Of a DNA stretch of 9,757 nucleotides, positions 1 through 8,143 are shown piece after piece. Under the pieces are notes generated by a model, which made no database searches, was not told the DNA's origin, and saw only the letters and a program-made list of their open reading frames with translations. The stretch comes from an uncultured Aquincola sp. GTDB taxonomy: Bacteria > Pseudomonadota > Gammaproteobacteria > Burkholderiales > Burkholderiaceae. Position 1 is the stretch's first letter. Each line of letters begins with the position of its first letter. The stretch covers positions 1-9,757 of the forward strand of contig CAKZXL010000591.1 of the NCBI GenBank assembly GCA_937883885.1. The letters run 5' to 3'. The translations under genes were made by a program, and so were the position numbers.

Positions 1-1061
<1,061 letters not shown>

Positions 1062-1062
1062 A

Positions 1063-1917
1063 TCAACCTTTCACTGCGCCGGCCGTCAGGCCGCGCACGA
1101 AGTACTTGCCCGCCACCACGTACACAAACAGCGTGGGCAGTGCCGCGATCAGCGCGGCGGCCATGTCGACGTTGTATTCCTTGACCGTGCTGCTGGTGTT
1201 GGCCAGGTTGTTCAGGCCCACGGTCACCGGCTTGCTGTCGGCACCCGAGAACACCACGCCGTACAGGAAGTCGTTCCAGATGTTGGTGAACTGCCAGATC
1301 AGCGTCACCACCACGATCGGCGTGGACAGCGGCAGCACGATGCGGAAGAAGATCTGCCAGAACGAGGCGCCGTCCAGCATGGCCGCCTTGACCAGTTCGT
1401 CAGGCAGGCCGACGTAGTAGTTGCGGAAGAACAGCGTGGTGGACGGAATGCCGGCCAACACGTGGATGAGGATCAGGCCCCACAGGCTGCTGGCAATGCC
1501 CAGCCAGCCCAGCACCTGGCTCATCGGCAGCAGCACCACCTGCATCGGCATGAACACGCCGAAGAGGAGGAAGGCGAACATCGTTTCGCTGCCCGGAAAA
1601 CGCCACTTGGCCAGCACGTAGCCGTTGATGGCGCCGATGGCGCTGGACACCAGCACCGCCGGAATGACCAGCAGCAGCGAGTTCAGGAAGAAGGGCTTAA
1701 GGCCATTGCAGTCGGTGCCGGTGCAGGCGCCGCTCCAGGCCTTGGCCCAGGCTTCGGTGGAGGGGCTGGTGGGCAGCGACAGCAGGCTGCCGTTGCGCAC
1801 CTGCTCCATGTCCTTCAGCGAGGTGCTCACCATCACGTACATCGGCGTGAGGAAGTACAGCGCAAACAGGATGAGCAGGCTCCACAGGATCAGGCGGTGG
1901 ACGTGAGCGGCCCTCAT
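1063..1917 (-). CDS. gtsC: Sugar ABC transporter permease GtsC (MalG family)
   Basis: This is one of two inner-membrane permease subunits forming the sugar channel. It has 284 residues, normal for the MalG group. Hydrophobic segments lie at about 8-28, 77-100, 111-131, 140-160, 198-215 and 252-273. The EAA loop, which docks on the ATPase, spans about 173-195 (DELVKAAMLDGAS ... RIVLP). The last residues (KYFVRGLTAGAVKG) are typical of pseudomonad GtsC as I remember it. The open frame continues upstream to 2418, but that extension is a shadow of gtsB. The ATG at 1917 is chosen because it starts the hydrophobic N-terminus, has GGAGG 5 nt upstream and overlaps the gtsB stop as ATGA. Residues 62-75 carry two cysteines (ACTGTDC) in a predicted periplasmic loop, a possible disulfide. 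Confidence 0.94.
   Translation of the reverse strand: MRAAHVHRLILWSLLILFALYFLTPMYVMVSTSLKDMEQVRNGSLLSLPTSPSTEAWAKAWSGACTGTDCNGLKPFFLNSLLLVIPAVLVSSAIGAINGYVLAKWRFPGSETMFAFLLFGVFMPMQVVLLPMSQVLGWLGIASSLWGLILIHVLAGIPSTTLFFRNYYVGLPDELVKAAMLDGASFWQIFFRIVLPLSTPIVVVTLIWQFTNIWNDFLYGVVFSGADSKPVTVGLNNLANTSSTVKEYNVDMAAALIAALPTLFVYVVAGKYFVRGLTAGAVKG
1067..1071 (-). promoter_or_regulatory. Ribosome binding site of gtsD inside the 3' end of gtsC
   Basis: On the minus strand AAAGG lies 5 nt before the gtsD ATG and within the last gtsC codons. It supports the chosen start and a coupled gtsC-gtsD junction. Confidence 0.6.
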
Positions 1918-2792
1918 TTCGGCCTCCGGAGTTCGCTGTAGAGGTAAGGCACCACGATGGCGGCCACGGTGGCCAGCATCACGGTGGCGCTGGCGGCGCC
2001 CAGGCCGATCTGGCCGCGGGTAAACGCCATCGCATACATGAAGGTGGCGGGCAGGTCGGTGGCATAACCCGGGCCACCGGCGGTCAGCGCCATCACCAGG
2101 TCGAAGCTCTTGATGGCCAGGTGGCTGACCACCATCAACGTGCTGAAGAACACCGGCCGCAGGCTGGGCACCACGATGCGCCAGTAGATGCGCGGCAGGC
2201 TGGCGCCGTCCACCTGGGCGGCCTTGATGATGCTGTCGTCGATGCCGCGCAAGCCCGCCAGGAACAGCGCCATCACGAAGCCGGCGCTCTGCCAGATGCC
2301 GGCGATGGCCACGCAGTAGATCGCCTTGTCGGGGTTCACCAGCCAGTCGAAGGTGAAGCTGGTGAAGCCCCATTGCCGCACCACGCTCTCCAGCCCCAGG
2401 CCCGGGTTGAGCATCCACTTCCAGGCCGTGCCGGTGACGATGAACGAGATCGCCATCGGGTACAGGTAGATGGTGCGCAAGGCACCCTCGGCCCGCACCT
2501 TCTGGTCCAGCAGGATGGCCAGCAGCAACCCCAGCGCCATCGCGCCGCCGACGAACAGCACGCCGAAGATGGCCATGTTGGTCAGCGCGACGTGGAAACG
2601 CTCGCTGTCGAACAGGGCCCGGTACTGGTCGAGGCCGGCGAACTCATAGTTGGGCAGCAGGCGCGATTCGGACACCGACAGGTAGCCGTTCCACGCGATG
2701 AGCCCATAGATGAACAGGAAACCGAGCAGGAAGCTCGGCGCCACGACGAGCCGTGGCAGCCACGGCGTGCGCAGCTGGGAAGGTGCGGACAT
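1914..2792 (-). CDS. gtsB: Sugar ABC transporter permease GtsB (MalF family)
   Basis: This is the second inner-membrane permease, partner of GtsC. It has 292 residues. Hydrophobic segments lie at about 14-35, 71-95, 107-127, 158-180, 214-236 and 262-284. The EAA-type coupling loop is at about 185-209 (IIKAAQVDGASLPRIYWRIVVPS). Long stretches such as RTIYLYPMAISFIVTGTAWK, AGLRGIDDSIIKAAQVDGAS and TAGGPGYATDLP match the GtsB type known from Pseudomonas glucose uptake, from memory of the family. The N-terminus is short, without the extra N-terminal segments of enteric MalF. The ATG at 2792 has only a weak GGGAA about 6 nt upstream. Its stop overlaps the gtsC start by ATGA, which suggests coupled, roughly equal synthesis of the two permeases. 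Confidence 0.95.
   Translation of the reverse strand: MSAPSQLRTPWLPRLVVAPSFLLGFLFIYGLIAWNGYLSVSESRLLPNYEFAGLDQYRALFDSERFHVALTNMAIFGVLFVGGAMALGLLLAILLDQKVRAEGALRTIYLYPMAISFIVTGTAWKWMLNPGLGLESVVRQWGFTSFTFDWLVNPDKAIYCVAIAGIWQSAGFVMALFLAGLRGIDDSIIKAAQVDGASLPRIYWRIVVPSLRPVFFSTLMVVSHLAIKSFDLVMALTAGGPGYATDLPATFMYAMAFTRGQIGLGAASATVMLATVAAIVVPYLYSELRRPK
1923..1927 (-). promoter_or_regulatory. Strong ribosome binding site that fixes the gtsC start
   Basis: GGAGG on the minus strand lies 5 nt before the ATG at 1917 and within the end of gtsB. It is the clearest Shine-Dalgarno sequence I see in the window and argues against the 451-codon extended frame. Confidence 0.8.
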
Positions 2793-2828
2793 GGAAGTTC
2801 CCGGGAAGGGGCGGTGCGTGCGCTGCGC

Positions 2829-4097
2829 TTACTTGGTCTTGGCGGCCGAGGCCAGCTTGGCCATCGCGTCCTTGGCGGTCATGCGGTCGCTGTTCCAGAA
2901 CTGGCTGACCACGTCCTTCATCGCGCCTTCGACGGCGGGTGGCACGGCCATGCCGTGGGCGATGGAGGGCACCAGCGCGCCCGTCTTGGCGGTCTCGACG
3001 AAGTCCTTGCTGGACAGCTTGGCGCAGTCGTCGAACTTGGACATGTCCATGTTCAGGCGCACCGGGATCGAGCCCTTGTTCAGGCTGAACTGCTCCTGGA
3101 AGTCGGGCGACATGATGGCCGCGGCCAGGTCCTTCTGGGCCTTGGTGTCACCCTTGACCTTGAACATCGCGAACGAGTCGATGTTGAAGGTGTAGGCGTT
3201 GGCGGTGCCCGGGGCGGCGGCGCACAGGAAGTCCTTGCCCGGCACCTTGCCGGCGGCCACGAACTCGCCCTTGGCCCAGTCGCCCATCAGCTGCATGCCG
3301 GCTTCGCCCTTGATGACCATGGCGGTGGCCAGGTTCCAGTCGCGGCCGTTGGCGTTCTTGTCGGTGTAGTCCTTGATCTTCTTGAAGGTGGTCAGCACCT
3401 TCTCCATCGTGGCGCCGTTCAGCGTGGCGGCGTCCAGCTGCACGAAGGCCTTCTTGTAGAAGTCGGCACCGCCCACGCCCAGGGCCACGCTCTCGAACGT
3501 GGTGAAGTCCTGCCAGGCCTGGCCACCGTGGGCCACGGGGATGATGCCGGCCTTCTTCAGCGCCTCGGCGGTGGTGAAGAACTCGTCCCAGTTGGTGGGC
3601 ATCTTGGCGTTGGCCTTCTTCAGCGCCTCCGGGTTGGCCCACAGCCAATTCACGCGGTGCACGTTCACCGGCACGGCCACGTAGTTGCCCTTGTACTTCA
3701 TCACGTCGGACACGGCCTTGGGCAGCAGGCTGTCCCAGTTCTCGGCCTTGGCCACGTCGTCGATGTTGGCCAGCACGCCTTCACGCGCCCATTCCTGGAT
3801 GGAGGGGCCCTTGATCTGTGCCGCGGCCGGGGCGTTGCCCGAGACCACGCGCGACTTCAGCACCGTCATCGCCGCGTCGCCACCGCCGCCGGCCACCGCG
3901 AAGTCCTTCCAGGTGTGGCCCTTCTGCTGCATCGTGGCCTTCAGGGCCGAAGCGGCCTTGGCCTCGCCGCCGCTGGTCCAGTAGTGCAGCACTTCCAGCT
4001 CGCCGGCCTGGGCGGCGGTGGCCAGCGTGACGGTGGCGGCCAGCGCCAGCAGGCGGCGGGCAAAACGGGGAGCGGTAGCGGAACGATCTTGTCTCAT
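2829..4097 (-). CDS. gtsA: Periplasmic sugar-binding protein GtsA (glucose/mannose type)
   Basis: This secreted solute-binding protein captures sugar in the periplasm and delivers it to GtsBC. It has 422 residues from the ATG at 4097. Residues 1-31 are a Sec signal peptide: a basic start (RFARR), a hydrophobic core (LLALAATVTLATAA) and AQA before the predicted cut at 31/32. There is no lipobox. The mature protein begins GELEVLHYWTSGGE, the hallmark of GtsA-like family 1 binding proteins. Other typical stretches are AVAGGGGDAAMTVLKSR (68-83), VNVHRVNWLW (144-153), HGGQAWQD (190-197), MGDWAKGE (271-278) and KGSIPVR (341-347). Cys292 and Cys358 could form a disulfide. The frame opens earlier at a GTG (4136), but those 13 codons precede the signal peptide and lack a ribosome site. 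The ATG itself also has no clear ribosome site. Glucose/mannose is inferred from resemblance; a related hexose is possible. Confidence 0.93.
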   Translation of the reverse strand: MRQDRSATAPRFARRLLALAATVTLATAAQAGELEVLHYWTSGGEAKAASALKATMQQKGHTWKDFAVAGGGGDAAMTVLKSRVVSGNAPAAAQIKGPSIQEWAREGVLANIDDVAKAENWDSLLPKAVSDVMKYKGNYVAVPVNVHRVNWLWANPEALKKANAKMPTNWDEFFTTAEALKKAGIIPVAHGGQAWQDFTTFESVALGVGGADFYKKAFVQLDAATLNGATMEKVLTTFKKIKDYTDKNANGRDWNLATAMVIKGEAGMQLMGDWAKGEFVAAGKVPGKDFLCAAAPGTANAYTFNIDSFAMFKVKGDTKAQKDLAAAIMSPDFQEQFSLNKGSIPVRLNMDMSKFDDCAKLSSKDFVETAKTGALVPSIAHGMAVPPAVEGAMKDVVSQFWNSDRMTAKDAMAKLASAAKTK

Positions 4098-4146
4098 GGC
4101 GTGTGGTGGTTGTTGCGGATGGGCCGAGCCGCGCACGGATCGGAGG

Positions 4147-4167
4147 ATCCAAAGCTGAACTTTGGAT
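4147..4167. promoter_or_regulatory. Perfect 8-bp-arm dyad upstream of gtsA
   Basis: ATCCAAAG (4147-4154), a 5-nt spacer, then CTTTGGAT (4160-4167) form a perfect inverted repeat centred about 60 bp before the gtsA ATG. It could be an operator for a dimeric regulator, for example of LacI or GntR type, or a hairpin in the gtsA leader. No known operator consensus is recognised. Confidence 0.55.
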
Positions 4168-4189
4168 GAATGAAAGATTAACGTTCAGC
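4154..4189. repeat. Second inverted repeat, overlapping the first
   Basis: GCTGAAC (4154-4160) and GTTCAGC (4183-4189) are perfect 7-bp inverted arms with 22 bp between them. The left arm reuses the loop of the 4147-4167 dyad, so the two structures are mutually exclusive if they form in RNA. The right arm abuts a TTAACG core at 4178-4183. Confidence 0.45.
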
Positions 4190-4216
4190 CGGAGAGGCCT
4201 CCATCCGGGTGAACCC

Positions 4217-4235
4217 TTAACGACAGATTAACGAC
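4217..4235. promoter_or_regulatory. Tandem TTAACGAC repeats, candidate OmpR-family regulator site
   Basis: TTAACGAC occurs at 4217-4224 and again at 4228-4235, an 11-bp period. OmpR/PhoB-family regulators bind as head-to-tail dimers to direct repeats spaced one helical turn apart. The regulator gene about 95 bp away belongs to this family. Binding is an inference from layout; the repeats themselves are read directly. Confidence 0.6.
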
Positions 4236-4301
4236 GGGCCGATCCTCTGTAGCTCCGCGGCGCCACCACGGCCGCATCCGGGCAGCACCCCATGGGCGCC
4301 G

Positions 4302-4320
4302 GCTTAACACCGCGTTAAGC
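4302..4320. promoter_or_regulatory. Dyad GCTTAAC-N5-GTTAAGC next to the regulator start codon
   Basis: Perfect 7-bp inverted arms (4302-4308 and 4314-4320) end 8 nt before the ATG at 4329, where a ribosome site would lie. The TTAAC core is shared with the tandem repeats, so a protein bound here could give autoregulation. A small RNA hairpin limiting translation is the alternative. Confidence 0.5.
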
Positions 4321-4328
4321 TCCCGACC

Positions 4329-5009
<681 letters not shown>

Positions 5010-5019
5010 ACCGCCCCGC

Positions 5020-6435
5020 ATGTTCAGCCAACGTTCCCTGAGCCGGCAGTTGCTGCTGTGGCTGGTGCTGCCCCAGCTGGTGCTGTGGCTGGCCGGCGGC
5101 GCCGCCACCTACCGGCTGGCTGCGGGCTATGCCAACCGCGCGGTGGACGCCAGCCTGCTGCAGGCCACGCGGGCGCTGGCCCGCCAGCTCAAGCCGCTGG
5201 ACAACGGGTTGCTGATCGACTTTCCGCGCGCTGCACAAGACGTGCTGGAAGCCGACCCCACCGACAAGCTGATGTACACGGTGAGCACGCCGCCCGGCCA
5301 GTTCATCCTTGGCAACAACAAGGTGCCGCCGCCGCCCCCGGTGGCCCACCCGCCGCTGGACACGCCCACCTTCTACGACGGCACCATGCACACCAGCAAC
5401 GCGCCCTATGCGCCCGAGGTGCGGGTGCGGGTGGCGGCGCTGTACCTCAGCTACGGCGGCATCGACGCGCCGCCGCAGACCATGCTGGTGCAGGTGGCCC
5501 GCAGCAGCGCCAACCGCGAAGACCTGGCGCGCAACATCCTGTTCGACACGCTGCTGCCGCTGTCCAGCCTGATCGCGCTGATGACCATGATCGTCTGGGC
5601 CGGCATCCGCGCCGGCCTGGCGCCGCTGACCCGGCTGCGCCGCGAGGTGGAAGGCCGCGCGCCCAACGACCTGGCGCCCATCCGGCTGCAGGAAGCGCCG
5701 CTGGAGCTGCATGCGCTGGCCGGCGCGCTCAACCAGCTGCTGGCCGAGGTGCGGGCCAGCGTGGCGGTGCAAAAGCGCTTCACCGCCGACGCGGCCCACC
5801 AGCTGCGCACGCCGCTGGCGGGCCTCAAGGGCCAGACCGAGCTGGCCCTGCAAAGCGCCACCGACCCCGAGATGCGCGCCCGGCTGCAGCGGGTGCATGC
5901 CAGCGCCACCCGCAGCGCCCACCTGGTGAACCAGCTGCTCACGCTGGCCCGGGCAGAGCCGGAAGCCAGCATCGCGCAGGACCGCACCGAGCTGGACCTG
6001 CGCCGCTTTGCGCAGGAGCTGGTGGCCGAGCAGGTGCCGCGTGCGCTGCGGGCGGGCGTGGACCTGGGCGTGGACACCGGCGAAGGCGCGCCGCCGCTGC
6101 GCGTGCATGCCAATGCGCTGCTGCTGCGCGAAGCGGTGCTCAACCTGATCGACAACGCCATCCGCTACGCCGGCCGCGGCGCCGAGGTGACGGTGCGGGT
6201 GCAGCAGCGCGGCGACCGTGCCCGGCTGGAAGTGGAAGACAACGGCCCCGGCGTGCCGCCCGAAGCCCGCGAGCGGGTGTTCGAGCGCTTCATGCGCGTG
6301 GTGGAAGACGGCGAGGGCTGCGGCCTGGGCCTGTCCATCGTCAAGGAAATCGTGGAACGCCAGGGCGGCCAGGTGTGGATGGAAGGTGTGCAGCCGCGCG
6401 GGGCGCGGGTGGTGGTGTCGCTGCCGCTGCGCTGA
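5020..6435 (+). CDS. Sensor histidine kinase with TctE-like (2CSK_N) sensor domain
   Basis: This inner-membrane kinase of 471 residues should phosphorylate the regulator encoded 10 nt upstream. Transmembrane helices lie at about 11-31 and 173-197. The periplasmic part between them (ANRAVDASLLQATRALARQL ... YTVSTPPGQFILGN) resembles the 2CSK_N domain of TctE-type kinases. A linker to about 250 leads to the HisKA domain with phospho-acceptor His260 (FTADAAHQLRTPL). The ATPase domain has the N box NLIDNAIRYA (375-384), G1 box DNGPGVPP (407-414), F box region FERFMR (421-426) and G2 box GCGLGLSIV (433-441). Five consecutive prolines occur at 103-107. No gap, frameshift or missing catalytic residue is seen. 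TctE relatives often sense small carboxylates, so the ligand here could be a sugar-derived acid rather than the sugar itself; this is speculative. Confidence 0.94.
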   Translation: MFSQRSLSRQLLLWLVLPQLVLWLAGGAATYRLAAGYANRAVDASLLQATRALARQLKPLDNGLLIDFPRAAQDVLEADPTDKLMYTVSTPPGQFILGNNKVPPPPPVAHPPLDTPTFYDGTMHTSNAPYAPEVRVRVAALYLSYGGIDAPPQTMLVQVARSSANREDLARNILFDTLLPLSSLIALMTMIVWAGIRAGLAPLTRLRREVEGRAPNDLAPIRLQEAPLELHALAGALNQLLAEVRASVAVQKRFTADAAHQLRTPLAGLKGQTELALQSATDPEMRARLQRVHASATRSAHLVNQLLTLARAEPEASIAQDRTELDLRRFAQELVAEQVPRALRAGVDLGVDTGEGAPPLRVHANALLLREAVLNLIDNAIRYAGRGAEVTVRVQQRGDRARLEVEDNGPGVPPEARERVFERFMRVVEDGEGCGLGLSIVKEIVERQGGQVWMEGVQPRGARVVVSLPLR

Positions 6436-6506
6436 GCCGCATCTGCACGAAAATCCAACACTAATACCACCACTATCGGCCCTTGTTCTTATAGAATTTC
6501 GTGCTT
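6436..6506 (+). promoter_or_regulatory. Promoter-bearing gap before the hipA-like gene, with 8-bp inverted repeats
   Basis: This 71-bp gap is visibly richer in A/T than the genes around it. GCACGAAA (6445-6452) and TTTCGTGC (6497-6504) are perfect 8-bp inverted arms 44 bp apart, the right one reaching to 2 nt before the ATG. They could be paired operators bound by the HTH protein encoded two genes on, as HipB does for hipBA in E. coli; the sequences themselves do not match the E. coli HipB operator. No stem-loop terminator with a T-tract is visible after the kinase gene. Confidence 0.5.
6492..6497 (+). promoter_or_regulatory. Possible -10 box TAGAAT giving a near-leaderless transcript
   Basis: TAGAAT matches the sigma-70 -10 consensus at five of six positions and ends 9 nt before the ATG at 6507. 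Transcription would then start almost at the start codon. No TTGACA-like -35 box is found at 16-18 bp upstream, so the call is tentative. Confidence 0.35.
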
Positions 6507-7841
6507 ATGAGCACGAGCTGCACCTTGCAACTGCATGCCGACGGCGCCTGGCACGACGTCGCGCAGATCAGCCTGCAAGGCGCCGAGGCCGAAGGCTGGC
6601 GCGCCCGCAGCTACAGCGGTTATGCGGTCGATTGGGCCTTTGCGCACACTGGCGCGGCCGATGCCCATGCGGCCTGCGCCCGCTGGCCGGTGGGGCTGGA
6701 GCCGCTGCAGGCGCCGCACTGGCCGGTGTTCCTCATCGACATGCTGCCCCAGGGCTTCGGCCGGCAGGAGCTGCTGCGCCGCATCGGCCTGCCGGCCACC
6801 GCCGGCGTGGCGGCCGACTGGCGGCTGCTGCAGGTGGGCGCCGGCCATCCCATCGGCCACCTGCGGGTCAAAGAGGCGGCCGCGTGGCTGGCCCAACAGC
6901 CGGGGCCCACGCTGGGCTTCACCGATGCGCAGGTGGCCGAACGCGGCCATGAGTTCTCGGAGTACCTGGCTTCGCACGGCCTTTTCGTGGCGGGCTCTTC
7001 GGGCGTGCAGGGCGAATGGCCCAAGGTGCTGCTGACGCGTGCAGAAGACGGCCTGCTGTACCTCGACCACAGCCTGCCCGACGAGCGCGCGCGGCAGCAC
7101 TACATCGTCAAGTTCGGCCGCGGCACCGATGCGCAGCTGGCCAGCATCCTGCGGCATGAAGCGCCCTACATGGCGCTGGCCCGGATGCTGGGCCTGCGGG
7201 TGCATGCACCGCTGGTGCTGCAGCAGCGGGCACTGTTCATCCCCCGCTTCGACCGCTGCGTGCAAGCTGGCGGCGTGCTGCGGCTGGCGCAGGAAAGCAT
7301 CGCCACCCTCACCGGCCTGCCGGGCTTTGACGCGGTGCCCAGCCACGACCAGGTGTGCGCCGCGCTGCTGCGCCACTGCACCGATGCGCAAACCGAACTC
7401 ATCGAATACCTGAAGCGCGACGTGGCCAATCTGGCCCTGGGCAACAAGGACAACCATGCCCGCAACACCGCGGTGCAGCGCGACTTTGCGGGCCACGTGA
7501 CCTTGACGCCGCTGTACGACTTCGCGCCCATGCTGCTGCACCCCGACGGCATCGCCCGCCGCATCCGCTGGGAAGGCAACGACGATGGCCGGCCCGACTG
7601 GGGCCATGTGATCGACCAGGTGTGTGCGCTCGCGGCGCCCCCGGCGGCCGGCCGCCGCCGACGCGCAGCGCCACCGCCCCGCATCAACCGCGACGCCCTG
7701 ATGCACGGCCTGCGCGCGATGGAAGCACCGCTGCGCCAGATCGCCGACGACGGCGAGACGCTGGGACTGGAACCCGCCCTGCTGCAACTGCTGCGCCCCG
7801 CCCTGCTGGCGCAGGCCGACAGCCTGACCCGACTGGCCTGA
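6507..7841 (+). CDS. HipA-family serine/threonine kinase (putative toxin)
   Basis: This 444-residue protein resembles HipA-type kinases, which stop growth by phosphorylating a cellular target, GltX in E. coli. The N-terminal HipA domain covers about 1-125 (FLIDMLPQGFGRQELLRRIGLP; LLQVGAGHPIGHLRV). The kinase part shows a Gly-rich loop GSSGVQGEWPKVLL (163-176), VKF with Lys202, RFDR (247-250), the catalytic motif GNKDNHARN with Asp315 and Asn320 (312-320), and YDFAP with metal-binding Asp338. The key kinase residues appear intact. Residues 376-393 are an Arg/Pro/Ala-rich insert before the C-terminal helices. An in-frame GTG at 6501 is possible but lies in the inverted repeat; the ATG at 6507 is preferred. 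The target is unknown. The DMLPQGF and no-HTH layout recalls the YjjJ-like side of the family, though I cannot settle this. Confidence 0.88.
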   Translation: MSTSCTLQLHADGAWHDVAQISLQGAEAEGWRARSYSGYAVDWAFAHTGAADAHAACARWPVGLEPLQAPHWPVFLIDMLPQGFGRQELLRRIGLPATAGVAADWRLLQVGAGHPIGHLRVKEAAAWLAQQPGPTLGFTDAQVAERGHEFSEYLASHGLFVAGSSGVQGEWPKVLLTRAEDGLLYLDHSLPDERARQHYIVKFGRGTDAQLASILRHEAPYMALARMLGLRVHAPLVLQQRALFIPRFDRCVQAGGVLRLAQESIATLTGLPGFDAVPSHDQVCAALLRHCTDAQTELIEYLKRDVANLALGNKDNHARNTAVQRDFAGHVTLTPLYDFAPMLLHPDGIARRIRWEGNDDGRPDWGHVIDQVCALAAPPAAGRRRRAAPPPRINRDALMHGLRAMEAPLRQIADDGETLGLEPALLQLLRPALLAQADSLTRLA

Positions 7842-7846
7842 ACCCG

Positions 7847-8143
7847 ATGGACAAGCGCTACAACGCCCTGCCGCTGGCCGACCAGCTGGCCTTGCGCCAG
7901 CAGGCCATCGACGACGTGCTGGCCCACCCTGAATGGACGCTGGCCCAGGCCGTGCGCCACCTGAAAAAAACCATGCGCCTGACCACCGCCGAAGTGGCCC
8001 AGCTGTCCGGTGTGGCCTACCGCACCGTGCAGGACATCGAGCAGGAACGCAGCGAAGGCACGGTGCAGACGATGAACCGGCTGCTGGGCATGCTGGGCCT
8101 GAAGCTGGGCGTGGTGCGGCGCGGCCCGGACGACGGCGCCTAA
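7847..8143 (+). CDS. Small Xre/HipB-like HTH protein (putative antitoxin and repressor)
   Basis: This 98-residue protein has a helix-turn-helix at about 45-68 (LTTAEVAQLSGVAYRTVQDIEQERSE begins at 45), followed by a hydrophobic helix (TMNRLLGMLGLKLGVV) that may dimerise or contact the kinase. Residues 1-40 form an extra helical N-terminus (LADQLALRQQAIDDVLAHPEW). It starts 5 nt after the HipA-like stop, so the two genes are almost certainly cotranscribed. Its likely role is to neutralise the kinase and repress the operon, as HipB does; this is inferred from family and position. The order, kinase first and HTH second, is the reverse of hipBA. No clear ribosome site precedes the ATG, so its translation may depend on translation of the kinase gene. 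Confidence 0.85.
   Translation: MDKRYNALPLADQLALRQQAIDDVLAHPEWTLAQAVRHLKKTMRLTTAEVAQLSGVAYRTVQDIEQERSEGTVQTMNRLLGMLGLKLGVVRRGPDDGA

Larger units (their letters stand above)
4098..4328. promoter_or_regulatory. Divergent control region between gtsA and the response-regulator gene
   Basis: These 231 bp separate two divergent start codons and must hold both promoters. I could not find a convincing -35/-10 pair in either direction, which would fit promoters that need an activator. The stretch contains five TTAAC cores (plus strand 4178, 4217, 4228 and 4304; minus strand at 4314-4318), two overlapping dyads nearest gtsA, a tandem repeat in the middle and a dyad against the regulator ATG. A smaller dyad also lies between them: CCGGA (4189-4193) and TCCGG (4204-4208) around the palindrome GAGGCCTC (4194-4201). 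No open frame here looks like a gene. Confidence 0.75.

Noticed and set aside
1918..2418. N-terminal extension of gtsC upstream to 2418.
   Set aside because: The extra 167 codons overlap gtsB in another frame and look like shadow sequence. The ATG at 1917 has GGAGG at 5 nt and an ATGA overlap with gtsB.
4098..4136. GTG start of gtsA at 4136, 13 codons upstream.
   Set aside because: The added residues (Pro/Gln/His-rich) precede a complete signal peptide and no ribosome site supports the GTG.
2121..4169. A 682-codon open frame on the plus strand.
   Set aside because: It is antisense to gtsA and gtsB, both firmly identified, and its His/Gly/Val/Gln-rich product has no recognisable domain.
7791..7814. 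Inverted repeat CTGCGCC-N10-GGCGCAG near the end of the HipA-like gene.
   Set aside because: It is inside coding sequence made of common Leu, Arg and Gln codons, and no T-tract follows. A chance match is the simpler reading.
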